From Candidatus Faecivivens stercorigallinarum (lineage in GTDB: Bacteria; Bacillota; Clostridia; Oscillospirales; Ruminococcaceae): a stretch of 5,176 bases of DNA. Below, one piece after another: positions 5,101 to 5,176 of the stretch. How positions within the stretch are numbered: the stretch's first letter is position 1; the number at the start of each line of letters is the position of its first letter. The position numbers and the translations under genes were made by a program. The notes below the pieces were generated by a model that worked only from the letters and a program-made list of their open reading frames with translations, ran no database searches and was not told where the DNA came from. The stretch covers positions 1 through 5,176 of the forward strand of contig DVLN01000080.1 in the NCBI GenBank assembly GCA_018715465.1. The letters are read 5' to 3'.

Positions 5101-5176
5101 TCAGGCCATCATGATCTCGGAAATTGCTTCCATGATTTTATCATGACATTTACCACATCCGGTCGAGCAGTGGGTG
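5101..5176 (-). CDS. C-terminal end of a cysteine-rich protein, probably BFD-like [2Fe-2S]
   Basis: Only the last 24 codons are in the window, and the gene enters from the right edge. The peptide contains HCSTGCGKCHDKIMEAISE and ends ...IMMA before a TGA at 5103-5101. The TGCGKC pattern followed by a short amphipathic helix resembles the end of BFD-like [2Fe-2S]-binding domains (bacterioferritin-associated ferredoxin, NifU central domain), where a CGxC pair gives the last two cluster ligands. It is followed at once by a strong terminator, which supports a real gene. Position 5176 is one leftover base of the preceding codon. The N-terminal ligands are not visible, so another cysteine-rich metal-binding protein remains possible. 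The family call is from pattern memory only. Confidence 0.65.
   Translation of the reverse strand, partial: THCSTGCGKCHDKIMEAISEIMMA

Noticed and set aside
1..5176. Mobile elements, CRISPR arrays, tRNA genes or a defence island
   Set aside because: I saw no spaced direct repeats, transposase motifs, tRNA-like cloverleaf or defence-type domains on either strand. The genes are housekeeping or generic metabolic and transport functions.

Overview
The window looks like ordinary chromosomal DNA from a Gram-positive (Firmicutes), most likely clostridial, bacterium of roughly 50% G+C by eye. The clues are strong purine-rich Shine-Dalgarno sites (AAGGAGG, AGGAGG, GAGGTG), consensus-like sigma-A promoters, tight gene packing, a single-chain glycyl-tRNA synthetase, and intrinsic terminators of the hairpin plus T-tract kind. 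Assignment to a family such as Oscillospiraceae/Ruminococcaceae is only an impression.

Layout from left to right. A near-perfect promoter (1-52) drives glycyl-tRNA synthetase (83-1498, +), which ends at a strong hairpin terminator (1511-1538). A GNAT-family N-acetyltransferase (1547-2008, -) runs toward it. Positions 2009-2163 form a divergent promoter region. To its right is a two-gene operon: a histidine-phosphatase (phosphoglycerate-mutase-like) protein (2164-2688, +), followed after 12 bases by a Cof-type HAD phosphatase (2701-3540, +). The operon ends in a symmetrical terminator (3543-3576) that also serves the converging MATE-family efflux transporter (3597-4991, -). Upstream of the MATE gene are an inverted repeat that could be an operator (5008-5034) and a terminator (5052-5085, acting on the minus strand). 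That terminator belongs to a further minus-strand gene, of which only the last 24 codons are present (5101-5176). This fragment is cysteine-rich and resembles the C-terminal end of a BFD-like [2Fe-2S] protein.

The genes do not form one obvious pathway. Only the two phosphatases are convincingly co-transcribed and probably translationally coupled. Their substrates cannot be read from sequence; both families act on small phosphorylated metabolites. The acetyltransferase and the transporter are each self-contained units with their own signals.

I found no tRNA or rRNA, CRISPR array, insertion sequence, attachment site, phage gene or toxin-antitoxin pair, and no frameshifted or broken gene. No gene-free stretch exceeds 300 bases; the longest is 155. 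I do not see a previously undescribed system here. The points worth a second look are regulatory: the absence of a T-box leader on glycyl-tRNA synthetase, the mirrored extended -10 elements in the divergent region, and the inverted repeat over the MATE promoter region.
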